Assembly (NCBI GenBank): GCA_023101885.1
Contig: JALPQD010000006.1
Span: 10,559,085 to 10,623,084 of the forward strand
Direction: 5' to 3'
Origin: Typhlomys cinereus
Lineage: Eukaryota; Chordata; Mammalia; Rodentia; Platacanthomyidae
Length of the DNA: 64,000 nt
The notes under the pieces are model-generated. The model saw nothing but the letters and a program-made list of their open reading frames with translations, was not told the origin of the DNA and did not search any database. How positions within the stretch are numbered: position 1 is the first letter of the stretch; each line of letters begins with the position of its first letter. The position numbers and the translations under genes are program-made. Below are positions 35,840 to 49,324 of the stretch, piece after piece.

Positions 35840-37532
35840 ATAATTGAGATTAATAACATTTTGATGTTGATGAGTTAATAAAGCCTACCATTCGGAGTCA
35901 GGGGAACAAATTATCTGGAATGGTTCCTGAGTTTGAATCATGGGAGCTGCCTTATTTTTCAAAAACCATTAGGTACGTTAAAAATAATTTCCATATTTAC
36001 CAGTGTGTTACCACTCACTGTCCTTTTGGGCTGATCATTAGCACATACATATGTAACACATTTGCATTCAGGATCATTCCTCATGATTTCCATGACAACC
36101 AAACTTAAAATTTGTATCTAATTCCTTCAGACCTTCAATTTTCTAGGAGATCCAATTTGGCTTCTTTTGACATTTCTAGAACGGAGCTCCAAGATGCTTT
36201 GTTGTCATGCCATTGATTTGCTGAACACTGCTTAGAAACAGCAGGTGACGGTCGCAGGGAGACAGGTCTGAGTGTGCAGCACAGATTCTAGGAAGCTATG
36301 TTTGTGTGACAGTGAGAGGATACTTTGAGAACTTTTTAATCTGTAACTAGCTGCGGTTTAGGACTCACTTCTCCATTTGGAATAAAGTCCCTTCTGAATT
36401 TAACTTTTGATTTTTTTTCTTTAAGAAAATAATACAGATGGTAATCTGAAAGTCACATTGTTTCTTAAGACCAATGTTGTTAGATATCTTTATGTAATGC
36501 TGAATAAAACTTTTAAGTCATTAGCTGGTGCACTAGTAGTCAGTTTTGTGAGTGAATGACCTGAAAACATTTCATAATCCCTTCAAGAACAAATCTCCAG
36601 TTTGCTATCTTCCTTCCACTAGATTGCATCTACAGGTCCCAATTCCCCATCCCAAGGACCAAGCTTCTAATGGCTTTGGTGACACTCAAGATCCCAGTTG
36701 GAGCAATTAGCTGATGAATCTCCAGTAGCACATGTTAGTGGCAGCCAGCACTGCTTTATTAAGCATATGCTTTATTAAGTCAGAATTCAAGACTTATTTC
36801 CAATTTCACATGTCTTTGGTCATCCCATGAAGCAATTAAGGAAAATAGTACTTCAAATGTGTTATTTTTTTTTCACTTTTTTCAAGAACAAACAGTTTTT
36901 CCTATAATTGCAAATTCCATCTCATTTTATATTTGCTTTGATTTACAGCTTTTATTGTTTGCTTATTTGGACAACCAAAAGCTTACAATGAACTTGAATA
37001 GTAGTATTCTTATAGGAGCTTTAACAACAGTGAATATTATGTAGGGTATAAAACCTGCTCTGTACAGAATATTTCTTATATGTAAGGCAGTTTTGGAGGA
37101 TGATAATAATTAAAAGTCTTCAGAATGCTTAGCTTTATATAATTCCTATTTGAAATTCAGAAAAACTACAGAAAGTAAAAATATCAATTTCAGGTGTTTA
37201 TAGGTAGTAATTATTTAGGCTATCAATCTTTATTAAAAGAAAGAGCATGTATTAATAAATAATGCTGTATTATGGACACGAAAGTTCTCATGGAAACTAC
37301 AAATATTCTTTTAGAAAAATTATACAAAATCATAGCACCTTTTATATAGAAGCTCAGAAGTTTCAGGTTGTACTGAAGAAAAGATACTTATAAAGTTGAT
37401 TAACTTTATTATGGTTACTTTCCATGAGATACAGTGCTTGTAAAGCTGTAGAACTTTGAGTTCACATGTACTGCATATACATTAAACAAATTAATACTAC
37501 TATAATATAAAAATATGAAATATAAAAGCACG
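35840..37532 (+). other. NECTIN3: Beta intron segment, AT-rich
   Basis: No gene, SINE or LINE recognised. Composition is ordinary for this intron. Confidence 0.6.
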
Positions 37533-37798
37533 ATAAATTGGGATTAGGGAGATGGCTCAGGGGTTAAAAGCCTTTGCCTTGAAATCAAAAGAACTTGAAT
37601 TCACATCTTCAGATTCCATATAAAAAATTCTGAGCAGAAATTGTACAGCCTGTAATTCTGGAAGCCAGAGCCTGGGAAACCCTGGAACAAAGCAATAAGA
37701 ACATAGACAATTCAGGATGATTCTCGATGTCACCCTTGGGCCTCTACTCAACTGCCCTCTTGTACACGTGGCTCACACCCACACAAATTATAAATTGG
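37533..37798 (+). mobile_element. B2-like SINE, plus orientation, short target-site duplication
   Basis: The head gggagatggctcaggggtta (A box) is followed by cttgaattcacatcttcag (B-box region), ctgtaattctggaagccag, gatgattctcgatgtcaccc and a degraded CA tail. The 9-mer ataaattgg is at 37533-37541 and again at 37790-37798. Confidence 0.8.
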
Positions 37799-40700
37799 AC
37801 TTAATTATAATAAAAGTATCTGTTTTTTTAAGAGCACCATTAATAAAACTACAGACCAGAGGAAAACCTTTCAACTCATATATAAAGCAAAAGAATTATG
37901 TGAGGAATATATGAAGTCATACAACTCAGTGCCAGGATGCCTGTGACCCATTTTTATTACTTTCCTATTAAGTATTATTTTTATTCTTTGACAAATACAG
38001 TGAATTTATGTGTTTTCCCCTCTTACTGCCCAATCCCCCCACTCCTGTCTCACTTCATGCTTTTTACTTTCCGCCAGTGGCCCTCCTACTTCACATCAGA
38101 ACTCATGTAGTTTATGTATCAGGGAAAATATATCAACAACATGCAGCACATGCTGATATATTCAGCATCATTAGTCACCAGAGGAACAAGTCACAATGGA
38201 ATTGCACCGCATTACAGATTAGATTGGCAATGGCTGAGAAAACCAACTGAACCTAGTGTTCATATCACAATAATTCCTGATTTACCTTTTATAAGTGCAC
38301 TGTTTTATTTACTTTGTATTAAAAGTATACTTAAAACTTTTTTTGTTTCACTTCATCAGGTGCATTTATTATCAGTTTTTGTTCTAACATATCAAAGAAT
38401 ATGTAATTTGAAATCCAAATGTCAGAATTGTTCTTAGGGAGTATAGTAGTTCATCTTCATTGACAACTTGAGTGGATTCAGAATCATAGGACACACTTCA
38501 AGGTGAGCCTGTGAGGGAGTTACCACAGAGTTGTAACCCAGGAAGAAAGATCCACCCTGATTTTACTTAGCACCAACCCATGTGATTGGCTCCCAGACTG
38601 AACATAAAAGCAAAATGAGCACCAACCTTTATCTTCTGCTGACCAAGAACTCAGTGTGGCCTACTGCCTCATGGCCTGTCACCATGCCTTCCCCACAATG
38701 ATAGACTCTATGCTCTCAAATCAAAAGCCACAATAAACTCTCTTTTCTTCATTTACTTCAGCTAGGGAGTTTCCTCTGCCCCTTCTACATTATGGTTCTT
38801 ATATCAAGGATCTACACGAGAACTGACCTAAACATTACAGTCTATGGTTCTCCATGACTGAGCAACCTGTCCTCAGTGGTGGTTTTCTGTAGTTGAGTAG
38901 TCTCTCATGATCTATCTTACATGAGGAATGTGATATTATTACCTGAATTGCTCTGGAAAGACTTAACAGGACAGCATATGGGAAGTTTGAGTTTTGTTTT
39001 ACACTCAGGCACCATTTGACGTCTCTTAATCCAGCCTTCTCAAGGCAAAATTTCCTCCAACACCCTCCTTAAGATGTGGTCATCTAGCCTCAAGCAAAAA
39101 CACTTGCATTTATACTTTACCTCATAAGATATTTCATTCCTTTATTCATAGAGATGACTGGTACTAAACTCAGTTTTATTAGCCCTTATTATAATTGCTG
39201 TACTTCTTAAAACTTTCTTAGGCATTTTAAGCTACACATATTAGGTATGTATATGCATTTTAATCCAGATGCTTTTGATGCTTGCAGCAAATCTTCCGAA
39301 AATATTCAGTGGCCTTCCAAATATATTTAGAGTTCTCTCATTTGCTCTTTATCAAGCTAGCAGAGGGCTCCATGACAGAGAGTGCTGAAATGCATGGGTT
39401 ATTGTTTGAGCTTCTTTTTATGAGGGTCAGGAAGCAACAGTGCCTGAGAGGTGTATCATGGGTCATTATGATTGACATGATTGCTGTATTTGGATTACAT
39501 AGACTTTTGTTCACTATGCATGTCCCTTCCCACAATGAATCTGATTGGTTCACTCAGAGAATACAATTTCATATCTCCATATATTCTAGAATGCATTTGA
39601 ATGGAAACTGAACCCTAAAGGGAGTTATTTAAGACTATTAGAAAGTAGTAAGTTGATCGATTATTTGAAATGAGGCATACTTGTCGCTTGATGCAGGTGG
39701 AGGTCCTGGGTTGGTAGGTACATTGTTAGAAGAAAGGGGTGCATATAGCCACCCTAAAGGGAGTCGCAGGTTGTTAGGATACCCCTGCATATGCCTGCTT
39801 CACATGTGTTTGGAACCAACCTAATGTTCTTGGGATTTGAGAATCCTCTGCTCCCTATCTAGGTGAATGTCTATGGGAAGAGATATCTGTTCTTTATCAG
39901 GCATGGAAGTGATAAAAGGCAGTGAGGTCAGGTGGGTAGTAAAAGGTGGAAGTGTTTATGGAATGGCTGCACCATGAGCAATAGCTGTCATTTGCTGATC
40001 ACTACTCACATAACAGGTACTGCAGTAGCCCCTTACATGAACCGCCTTCGTTCATCCTGGCAGTTGTCCTGTCCAGTTTCAGTAGAAAGTAAATTTTAAT
40101 CCCTTTCATCAGTAAGGAATGTTAAAGAATTATTCAGTGACCCTAGTCAAAGCATGCTATGCAAAACTTCATTGACAATCACAAAAATATATATCCGGCC
40201 CACTGCAGTGTGACCTTGCATACAGGAGAGAGAATGAATTAGCTTGAATCTGAATACAGCATAGCAAGTGGAAAACATAGATAAGGAGCAGGTTCAGAGC
40301 TCAGTGGGTAGAAAATTGCTAGGAAATGGGTAAGGTAAGGGTGATTCTGGTTAAGTTAGCTGAAAGGGATACTTCATGAAGTCAGGCCCAAGTGATCAGA
40401 GACCACCTGAGCTGTGGGAGACCCTGAATAGATGGCAAGTGTTTACATGTTGAAAGGGAGAAATATTTTGAAACCTAGTTTGCAAGGGTAAAGGAACAGG
40501 ACTTTAGAAGGAAGCGCACAAATAAAGCTAGCACAAGGTTCTGAATGCTGACTGAAAATCGGTCATGCTATAAAGTCTTTGTCTCAAGGTTTTGATGTTC
40601 CCAAGGTTGTCCCTAATAAGACAGTCTCTAAGTTTGGGCTTTTCTATTCCTTACTGCCTACTAATGGAGAAAGCATATATTAACCCTAATTATAGGCTAC

Positions 40701-40799
40701 CTTTATTTAGAACTGAAAATGAAAGGCATTGTTCTAAGTGCAGTATTAACTCTGCACCATGGACTATGTAGACAGTATTATCTACCCCCCTAACCCCCA
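37799..40799 (+). other. NECTIN3: Beta intron segment with one old interspersed repeat
   Basis: Apart from the repeat at 38.4-38.8 kb no feature is recognised. Open frames of 107-109 codons (38114-38437, 39282-39611) lack any motif I recognise. Confidence 0.55.
38440..38790 (+). repeat. Old mammalian interspersed repeat (LTR- or DNA-type, unclassified)
   Basis: It carries landmarks of a common rodent repeat: gacaacttgagtggattcag, gatccaccctgattttac, ctcccagactgaacataaaa, catgccttccccacaatgat and aaaagccacaataaactctc. Related sequence occurs at 46.3-46.6 kb in the same orientation and at 46.8-47.1 kb in the opposite one. The family name cannot be fixed without a repeat library. Confidence 0.5.
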
Positions 40800-41090
40800 A
40801 GAGTTAAGGCCTCACAGTACCACCAACAGGAGGGGGGAGAGCAACCAGCTCAACTCTGGAAAGATTGCTGGTCTGCGAGCGAAGGACGGTCTGACCCGTC
40901 CCTGAGGACCACCTCCACTGTTCCAGCTGGGCATCCTGCAGTCTCCGGTGTGCACTCGGAAGGCACCCAGCTGTTGCAGCATTATGCATCTTCTCCCAGT
41001 GAATCAGGTGCCCAGCTGCCGCTGTAATCAGGGGCTCCATGTACCTTTGCCTGATAACATTTGAAAGCCATTTATACAAGGCTCTATATC
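40800..41090. other. GC- and CpG-richer block of unknown nature in the beta intron
   Basis: About 290 bases with several CpGs (gtctgcgagcgaaggacggt) in otherwise CpG-poor surroundings. The minus strand carries a 91-codon open frame (40804-41079). I recognise neither a repeat nor a protein. It could be a conserved regulatory element, an old retroposed copy, or a piece of an unrecognised repeat. Confidence 0.35.
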
Positions 41091-41354
41091 ATATGAACCT
41101 GTTAATCAAAAGGGTGGAACCGCACAAGAACAAATACACTCTTAAGTTAAAACATTTGAGGCAAATACGTATGTGTAACACATAAAACATCATATACCTG
41201 TGTGTTTCATCTGTTACAAGAAAAGGAAAACTATGGATAAAGATAGTACATTCTCGGAGCAAGGTTTCACATCTTTCTTTCCTTGTTAAAGGGCCATCAT
41301 ATAGATTTATAGCAAAGTACTTAAGATAAACTCTTTTGTTGTGATTGCTTGTGA

Positions 41355-41606
41355 TGTGAGGGGGGGGGCACGGTGTGTGCCTATGGAGGCCCAAGGATGA
41401 CTTGGTAGTCATCCTGGATTGCTCCATCTGTGCTTTTTGCTTCTTTCTGGGGTTTCTCAAGCGCTGACTTCCACAGTCAGAAATGCAGCAGTGCACTGCT
41501 GCCACCATTCCTGCCTGGCATTTTTACTTAGGATCCTCAATCTGAACTCAGGTCCTTTTGCTTGCAAGGCAGAATCTTAACCCCTGAACCATCTTTCCAA
41601 CCCCAA
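41355..41606 (-). mobile_element. B2-like SINE
   Basis: On the plus strand: a G-run, gcacggtgtgtgcctatgg, aggatgacttggtagtcatc, aatctgaactcaggtcctt, aacccctgaaccatctttcc. Minus orientation, tail replaced by G-run, diverged. Confidence 0.75.
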
Positions 41607-43929
41607 ATTCTTTTTATAACATTTCATCAAATGAAGAACTATCCAGGCACTTCATTGGCACTGGTCAACTGAATATTCTGTGGGTCTTTTCTTGCTTGAA
41701 TCAATATAGCACAAGTAAAATGAATCCCAAAGTGACCTAAATAAATCAAAAATACTATTAAACCTAAATATGAGCCCCCATATAATAAAACTATACCAAG
41801 AAACAGAAGGTCGTCTGATAGCTTATACTGCCTTCATGACTCTTCTCCATGAATTCTGAAAGTAGATGTTTTAAATCTGTATTCTCATCTTTTTCCCATG
41901 TGTATGTAGCAGTTGCTTCTTGAGCTGTTTCTTCCTTCTGTCTTCCTCACTAGAGTTTTCTTCACCAGCTCTCTGGCCTCCAGCTCAATGCACGTGCGCA
42001 TGCACACATGAAGTATCATGCAACATCCCTTGTTAAATTCATGCAGAAACCTGAGTGTTGCCAAGTTAGACACTGATGAAATATGATAAACACATTTAGA
42101 TTTTGGATAAGGAAATGTGGAAGTGCGCATAAGATCCTTTCTGCCCATGTTTATACAAAAGTTCAATGTTAACGTGGATCTTATTTCACACAAAAGAAAT
42201 CTGGATTACCTAAGCTTCATTCTTAATGGTCCTGGTAATGTTCAGTGTTAGAGAAGTCTCCACCCACAAATTGCTATCAGATGGATGGATTTTTTTTTTT
42301 TTTTTGCCTATGCCCTCGATTGTTCATGACATGCACATGTGTAAGGCTGTGTGTTTTCTACAAACACCATAGGATACCTTGGCTTATGTGTGAAATGCTA
42401 CAGCACTTGTTCAAAAACCTTTGTTTTATCCTATGTTGCTGAGTTTTCTCAAACCCCCAAGTCCCATTGCAGCAAAGCATTCAGTCCACACTGTTTTGGG
42501 AGAAAACCTTTAGGTTTTTGTAGCTTTTGAAGCCCCTCACATTGAGTATGATCTTTCCCTCCTCACCTCCAAGCAACTTGCATATAAATGCTTTACTCTT
42601 TTCAAAAGCCAAACCAGGATGCAATCCAGAGCAAACCTTTGTGCCCTTTTTTACACACAGATGGGGCTCATTCTCTTTGATGTGCTGCCCACGCTGTGTC
42701 TGTTAAGAAATCAGCACTTCTTTTCCAAGTGCGTGCCACTCTCCATCTCCACAAACAGGAAAGATGGATTTTTGGTCCCCGGCTTTAGCTGAACAGAGGC
42801 CTCCTCATGTGCTAACATTTAGGGGCTCCCATATTCTGACATCTTGTCATTTGCAGACCATGTGCAGCTCTCACCTCTGCTGGGTCCTTACCTTGAGCTG
42901 TACAAGATCTTTTCAATCGCGATTTTCTAATCTTAGAGCTTCTGCTTATCCTTCCCTGAACCTCATGATTATTCAATGTCTGTAACATGAGCTGTGACCT
43001 CCCCATCCAGGGACTTCACGCCTTTGTCTTCTCTTCTTGAACAGTGTTTTGTCTGGTGCCAGTCCCTGCTGTGCACTCCTGATTCCAGCCTACCTGCATT
43101 CTTTCTTTTCCTTTGCACCTGTGGAAAAAAAGCCTATGCTGTGTTCCTGGATGGAACTTGATCTTGCTCACCCGAAGACTGGATCTATTGTAATGATCTG
43201 CTCAAAGATCCACACTGGAATCCTTTCCATACACAAATGCATGCTTTTATCTTGCACACCTTTGACTCAAGTCCAATGGTGATTTTCCTTTCAAATCCTG
43301 CATTCTTGTGGTACATCTGGGAGTCTGAACAATTCATGTCCAGCAGTGGCAGCAGCCAGGTTAACAGGCCTCAGATCCCCCTGAGATCTGGGAGAACCAG
43401 GGGCTCGAGTGTCTCATTCTGGCTCTGTGTGATCTTACCCCACCATATCTGGTCCATTGCTCCCAGCGTTCTTTCTACAGTGAGACCTTGACCTCCATAG
43501 GATGCATCAACATCTACCTCTTCTTAAGTTCTGTTGATTGCTTTAGCCTCTGAACTGTCATTCCCATGGTCTATATTGCTCATTTTCTGTTGTCCACAAT
43601 TTTCAAAACTAATCACTTTGTAGTTTTCTTTACCCTTTTGATGACAAAATCCAACCCGAAGTACCAATTCTCACACTAATGTACTTAAAGTCACTATTTT
43701 CTTTATTTAATGTGAACATTTCCATCTTTCTCTAAAGAACCATATTCTTGATTACTATTTTTTAAATATGTGGATATATGCTTATCACTTTTTAAAAATA
43801 AAATGAAATGAAAAAATTTTTAAAGTAATTTGTCTTTCAACTTTTATCTAAGAATGAAAATTAGATTTAAAATTCCATATCAAGAGGCTTTATGACACAT
43901 AAAAATAAAATAAATTAAATGAATTTCCT
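41607..43929 (+). other. NECTIN3: Beta intron segment
   Basis: Mixed-composition sequence. The stretch 42.6-43.5 kb is GC-richer with several 65-85-codon open frames but no recognisable protein or repeat. Confidence 0.5.
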
Positions 43930-44180
43930 CAATCGCATATTCATCCATAGACAAATAGATAACAAAAACATGGTTTGTGTAGAGAGTGGAACACTGTTCA
44001 GTCATGAGAAGAATGAAGTCCTCTCATTTGTAGCATGGATGGAATTGGAGCACATTGTTTTAAGTGAAGTCAGTCAGGCATAGAAATAAAAATGCTGTTT
44101 ATGTAGAATCTCATACATAGAATATAAAGAAGTTGATCGTATAAAAGTATTTCTATAGTAGGCACCAAAATACAATTTGA
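43930..44180 (+). mobile_element. Old L1 3' region, plus orientation
   Basis: The order catagacaaatagataa, gagtggaacactgttcagtc, agaatgaagtcctctcattt, gcatggatggaattggag, taagtgaagtcagtcaggca, agaagttgat follows the 3' end of old mammalian L1 elements (L1M-type). It is well diverged. Confidence 0.75.
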
Positions 44181-45129
44181 TAGGAATAAGTTCTAGTCAA
44201 CATGCCCATCGGAACACAAACCAGTTATCTCAAATGGTTAACACCATCATTCACGTGGTGTCTAGATTGACTACATGGAGCTAAGGAGAGACTTGCTTTT
44301 CTGATTGAGGTCACATTCTATTTCCCAAGGAGACACCCCTACTTTTGCCTGCCACAGTTGGCCAATCCAGCGTACACTGTGAGTGCCCTACACTCAAAAG
44401 GCTAGCTGAATTAGGTGTCTTTGAGCTGGTATTTCTAAAAGTTTATTTAGTTTCTCTGCTGTGGTACACATTCACTTCTCCACTGTAAACAGTAGAGCCA
44501 CTTAGGCCTAACAGTGACTGAGCCCTTACACTCTCAAGTGGAATGAGGTGTGAGTAAGGAATGGCATCTTGCCGTAGCATTTACTAGTCCCACACTCAGA
44601 AGATGACCTATAGGTTGAGCCTGCACAAGAAGCCAGCAGGAAAATACGCAAGCTCTGGTTTGGCCATGTGAATTATGTGTGCATGAAGAGACAAAGCTTT
44701 CAACTCTTGTTTACTCTTGGTGAACGGGAGCTCTGGCCTCAGAAAATAACATCCAGAGAAGTACTATCACTATGGGACAAGTAGCCCTGTATGGTGAACT
44801 GAAACAGCAGGGATCCCCAACTCATTTAATTGGCCAGGCAACACATCCCCCCGAGAGATTCCCCTCCTTCCATGTCATCAGAAGTCACAGTGTTGTCATC
44901 ATTTCAGTCCCTGTTTACCTTCTTAGCTAGCTTCTAGTATAAGAACCTTCCAGCAAGTCAGGTGAGACTAAAGTGCCCGGGACAGTGCCTAGCAACATTG
45001 TAGCAACTTCTCAATTCTAACATACTTGCCTCCTACCTAGGAATTTTCCATAGGGTATCCCAGAATGTCAATACTTAAAAAAAAATAGATGTTTATCTTA
45101 ACTTCTGCTATAGCTCACACCGAAAATTT
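44181..45129 (+). other. NECTIN3: Beta intron segment, nothing recognised
   Basis: I see no gene or repeat that I can name here. Confidence 0.5.
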
Positions 45130-45430
45130 TCCTGAGTCCCATTTTCTAAAAGGCTATGTTGTAACTTTGAGGAAGTAGGACCTAGTAGAAGTAAAATGGA
45201 TTCTTGTGAGTGTGCTCTTGAAAAGGATATCAGGACCCGGCCCCTTTCACTCTTGTGTGCTTTCTAGCCAGCATGAAGTAAGCAACATCTCTACTCCATG
45301 TCCTAGCCTCGTGTTCTGATTTGCCATAGGCCCAAAGTGATCATGGACTGAAACCAAGCTGCTGAAATCAGGAGCAAAGTAACCTTTCCCCTTTGTAAAA
45401 TGATCTTCTCACATATTTTGTTACATTCAT
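45130..45430 (+). repeat. MaLR-like LTR relic (tentative)
   Basis: It carries gaggaagtaggacctagta, gtgctcttgaaaaggatatc, tttctagccagcatgaagta, atggactgaaaccaagctg and agcaaagtaacctttcccc, which follow the order of old MaLR-type solo LTRs. A related copy lies at 56.2-56.5 kb. Confidence 0.45.
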
Positions 45431-46289
45431 AGAAGATTCAGCAAAACACTTTCTTTACCATTATTAGGTTATCTTCCTTCAGAAACAAAACTGTGCCTGA
45501 AATCTTTATTTTGGGAAAATATCATTCCATTAGAAAAGCAAGAAAAATTCAAGTAATTACTACCAAGTTATAGTCAAGAGAGAACTCAGAGGACTTAAAA
45601 AATAGTAGTCATTAAAGAATGGACAGTAGATCTTTCTATGTTCCTTTTCTAACTTTGTATAACTCTCAGTGGAAGAGTAGATTGAAAAAGTAGATAAGAA
45701 AAATGATTCCTGGTTCCATCTAACCTTTTAGGGAGGAAGGCAGTTGGGTTGGGTTTGGGGGGGGGACATGCTCTGCTATCTGCCATACCCCTTGTTTAAC
45801 TTCCCACACATACTCTATTGACCATAATAGCAAAACCTTCCTAAGGTTTTTTTTTTAAGACAAGCTGGCTTAATTTATCAGTCACTGAATGTCTTTTCTC
45901 CATTGTTACATGTTAAGGGTCAGCAGTTTGCTTTGGAATTGTTCAAGCTTATTTCATGTAAATGAAATTACTAAGAAATAGAACTCCTCTATGAAAGTGA
46001 GTTGCATTTTCAAAAGAGCAGGCATTTATCTAATATAAGCTCATCTTTTAAAGCAAATACTATTTTTTTCTTAAATTTATACTTAACCGTAGTTAAAGAA
46101 TCCTTTAAAAGCAAGAAGGAATTTAGGTAGCAGATTAGACATGAGATTTAGGAAGTTTTATGTTAAAGATGCAATGATCTATAGAGGAAATGGATACTGG
46201 TTCTTATTTTAACCTGTAGCATTTTACCATTGCATCTAAATCATTAGTGGTATAGTTCTCAGAATAACTCTGAGATCACATTCTTTTCC
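45431..46289 (+). other. NECTIN3: Beta intron segment, nothing recognised
   Basis: AT-rich unique-looking sequence. Confidence 0.5.
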
Positions 46290-46650
46290 ATGGTCCTGTG
46301 GGGTAGTTTGATGGAAATACTTCTGCCCTTAACCATCATTTTGATAAGATCTAGCATTACATGACAGATAGGCAATGACCTTGATAGGTTAATTGAGGTA
46401 GACAAACCCACCACTGTGCGTGGCATCTTTTCCCTGAGCAGGGATCCTGTACTACATGAAAGGATAAGAGAGCTGACACTGGCTTCACCACTCTCTACTT
46501 CCTGACTGTGGAGGTAATGTGACCAACTGCTCCAAGTTCCTACCACCATCGTTTCCCCACCATGATGAAATTTCTACACCATGATGAACTTTACTATGAG
46601 CCAAAATGAACTCTTTTCTCCTTTAAATTGCTGTTGTGATGATATGTTAT
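46290..46650 (+). repeat. Old interspersed repeat related to 38.4-kb copy
   Basis: It shares actttcctgactgtgga-type text, tgtgaccaactgctcc, accatgatgaactt and gagccaaaatgaactctttt with that family. The minus-strand open frames over it are not genes. Confidence 0.45.
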
Positions 46651-46789
46651 ACAGTGGCATGAATGCATGGAGTATAATACTATGCCTGATATAGGAAGGG
46701 CAAGTTATCTCTTCTTTGAGGGTATCTTGCATGGGTGGAGGACATACATTGTTGCAGTTAGTTTTTATTTTGGTTTTTGTTTTGTTTTG

Positions 46790-47100
46790 TTTTGTTTGTT
46801 GTGATACAATGCTCATAGGCAACTTAAAAGGAGAAAGGGAGATTTATTTGGCTTACAGTTCAGATGAATAGATATAGTCCATTATGATGGGAATTGCCTA
46901 CCAGAAAGCATGGCTCTAGCAGAAGCAGGAGGCTGGTTCAGGCCATCATAATCATCAAGAAGATAGAGTGAAGTAGGAAAAAACTGAGAAGAATCAGGGC
47001 CAGGTTATCAAACCTTAAGGCTTACTCTCCGGTGAGATGCCTTCCTCCTGCAAGACTCTGCCTCCAAAGGTACCACAGCCTCCCTAGTATTAATATAGCT
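46790..47100 (-). repeat. Old interspersed repeat, opposite orientation to its neighbour
   Basis: It carries gcaacttaaaaggagaaagg, gagatttatttggcttacag, gtccattatgatgggaattg and gaggctggttcaggcc, the complement of the family seen at 38.4 kb. Together with 46.3-46.6 kb it forms a loose inverted pair. Confidence 0.45.
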
Positions 47101-49319
47101 AAGAACTCAAACACATGAGCTTGTGGAATATACTCACATTTAAGCATTAATAGGTAAACTTCAGATTTGCAGGTGTACTTTGTGGGAGACACGAAGATCA
47201 AAAGTGTGAGTACATAATCAAATATATGATTAGAATGTGAGTTTGAGGAGCAAAGAAAGCCAGTGTGATGATATAGCATAGCATTCTGATGCCAAAATGT
47301 GTGATATTTATTGAATATTAAAAATAGTACATAGGAATGTGTGACCAGTTGATTTGTTCCTGGAAATGACCAGAGCATCTTGGAATTGCATATAGATGTC
47401 TGGTTTGCCTTTACATAGTTTTCTATCACTTTTCTCATCTGTCCACTTTAATTAGATGTTTTGCATACATATTACATCTTTAGTGAACTTTTGCTATCTT
47501 GTGTATTTTAATGTAAGGATTAAGTAATACTATAAACCAAGATAAGAAATTTCATTAAAATATGTCTTATCAAGTTTTACTTTGAAAAATTAAGATCCAG
47601 AGTATCTGTTCAGCAGAAGGAATAAAGTTATTTACCACTGATAAGAAGGAACACAGCCGCCTTTTTTTTTTAGGGGGGGTAAAGCATTTTTTGACAACTA
47701 AGTTCTAGAATTCTGTGGTTACTTTAGAAAAATTCATTGCTACCTTGTGGAATAAAATATTCACTGGTATTTTGTCTGGAATATAAGTCTATACTTGAAA
47801 AGTTCAGCACGGGGTCATTTCTTCTTTAACTGCTTCATCGTGAGCCTTATTATGAACTAGAGGACTGAACATTGCATTTTAAGGTTCTAACTATATCTCT
47901 TTAAATATTAACAGAAAATAATACAAAAGAAAACGCACATAACTATTGTGTGTTTAACCCTGGGCTGAGGCAGATGACAGCCCTGTCTCATGACTTGGAA
48001 GAAAAGCTTTGCTTTTTATCTTCCTTTCATTGCAGCCCAAACAAAAGTCATGTAGGCCACAGCCTCTTCTCAAAGGTAGGTAAGTGGACAGGTGGCGAGG
48101 CTAGCCAGTACTGAGCTTCCTTAGTCCCATCTCCCAGTTTTTGTTTTCTCCCTACTCTGCCTTCTCAGTACTGGCTGTCCAGCTTGTGGGTCTCCTGCAG
48201 TTCACTCTGATCAGACTTTGGAACTGCATCAACATGAATTTGAATCTTACCTCAGGATCCTGAACAAGTCTGTCTGATCCTAACTCTTGGCAATAGTCGT
48301 GCTTTCGGGAAGATGTTCATTTAGTTCCCAATGACTCTTTCCATTGGAATCTGCCGTCTAAATTTGCCTTGAGAGTAAGGGAAGATTCTTCTGCCAGTCC
48401 TTATAAATTATTAGTGTGCGCACACCTGGACTGCGCCTCGTGCCGTCTGTCTTGGTGTTAGTGAGCCATCCTCTGCAGGTGTTTATTGAGCATTACTCTG
48501 CGACAGCCCCATGCAAGACTTCCAGGAGCCTCTGTCAGCTTCTTGGGGAGCTAAAGGGAGGGGCCTGATTGCCTGGAATGCCCATGGTGCACAGAGTGAC
48601 AGATCTAAATGTGCCATATCACAAAACTTAAGTCTTAAGAGGGTCAGAGTTGCACAGACATCTCATTTAACTTGTGAGGTATGGGATGCGAATCTGCAGT
48701 GACTGTGGTTGATTGCAAGTAGCAGAGAACCAGGAATTAGCTAACAGATAACAAGGAAACCATCCAAGCATAAGAAGAAAAAAGGCCGAGTCATAGCACT
48801 GCACCCCCTTGAGCACGTGGGATATTTCTTAGACATCTCAGAAACTCTGCATTCCTAAGTCCTCTGTCTTTTAGAAAAAGCCTAGGAAAGTTGAAAATGA
48901 AAGACAAAGAAAGATATCAAGTGGTCTCTGTTTATTAACCACCCCCCCATGCAAGCTTCTCAGGTCTTGATTCTAATTTGTGTTAAAGAAATTGCCTATT
49001 ATTGTCTGTCATAAACCTTTTAAGTTTACTCGTGAATGCTGGTAGCCCACAATATTAAGTCTGTAAGAATGCTAAGGGTCTACCAGGATAATAAAAGCCA
49101 TTCATCTGAGTACCTTGCCCATTTGTATAATTACCATGGAGAATGTAACAGTTATGTCTCTCAGTAAACAAATGCCTGATTAATGTTGCAAATTTTGCTT
49201 AATTAGAACAGTCTTTATGCATGTTGTTCCTGTAGCACTATCAACTTATCACCTGACAATTAAAGAGTAGAAGGGAAATAAACCTTTGGTTAGCAGTTCC
49301 TTTGGGGGATGCTTGTTTA
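47101..49319 (+). other. NECTIN3: Beta intron segment, nothing recognised
   Basis: It holds a 138-codon minus-strand open frame (47022-47438) starting within the preceding repeat; no motif recognised. The stretch 47.9-48.7 kb is GC-richer without a recognisable feature. Confidence 0.5.
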
Positions 49320-49324
49320 TTACA

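Noticed and set aside
47022..47438. 138-codon minus-strand open frame, among the longest non-nectin frames in the window
   Set aside because: Its start end overlaps an old interspersed repeat, and the peptide shows no motif I recognise.
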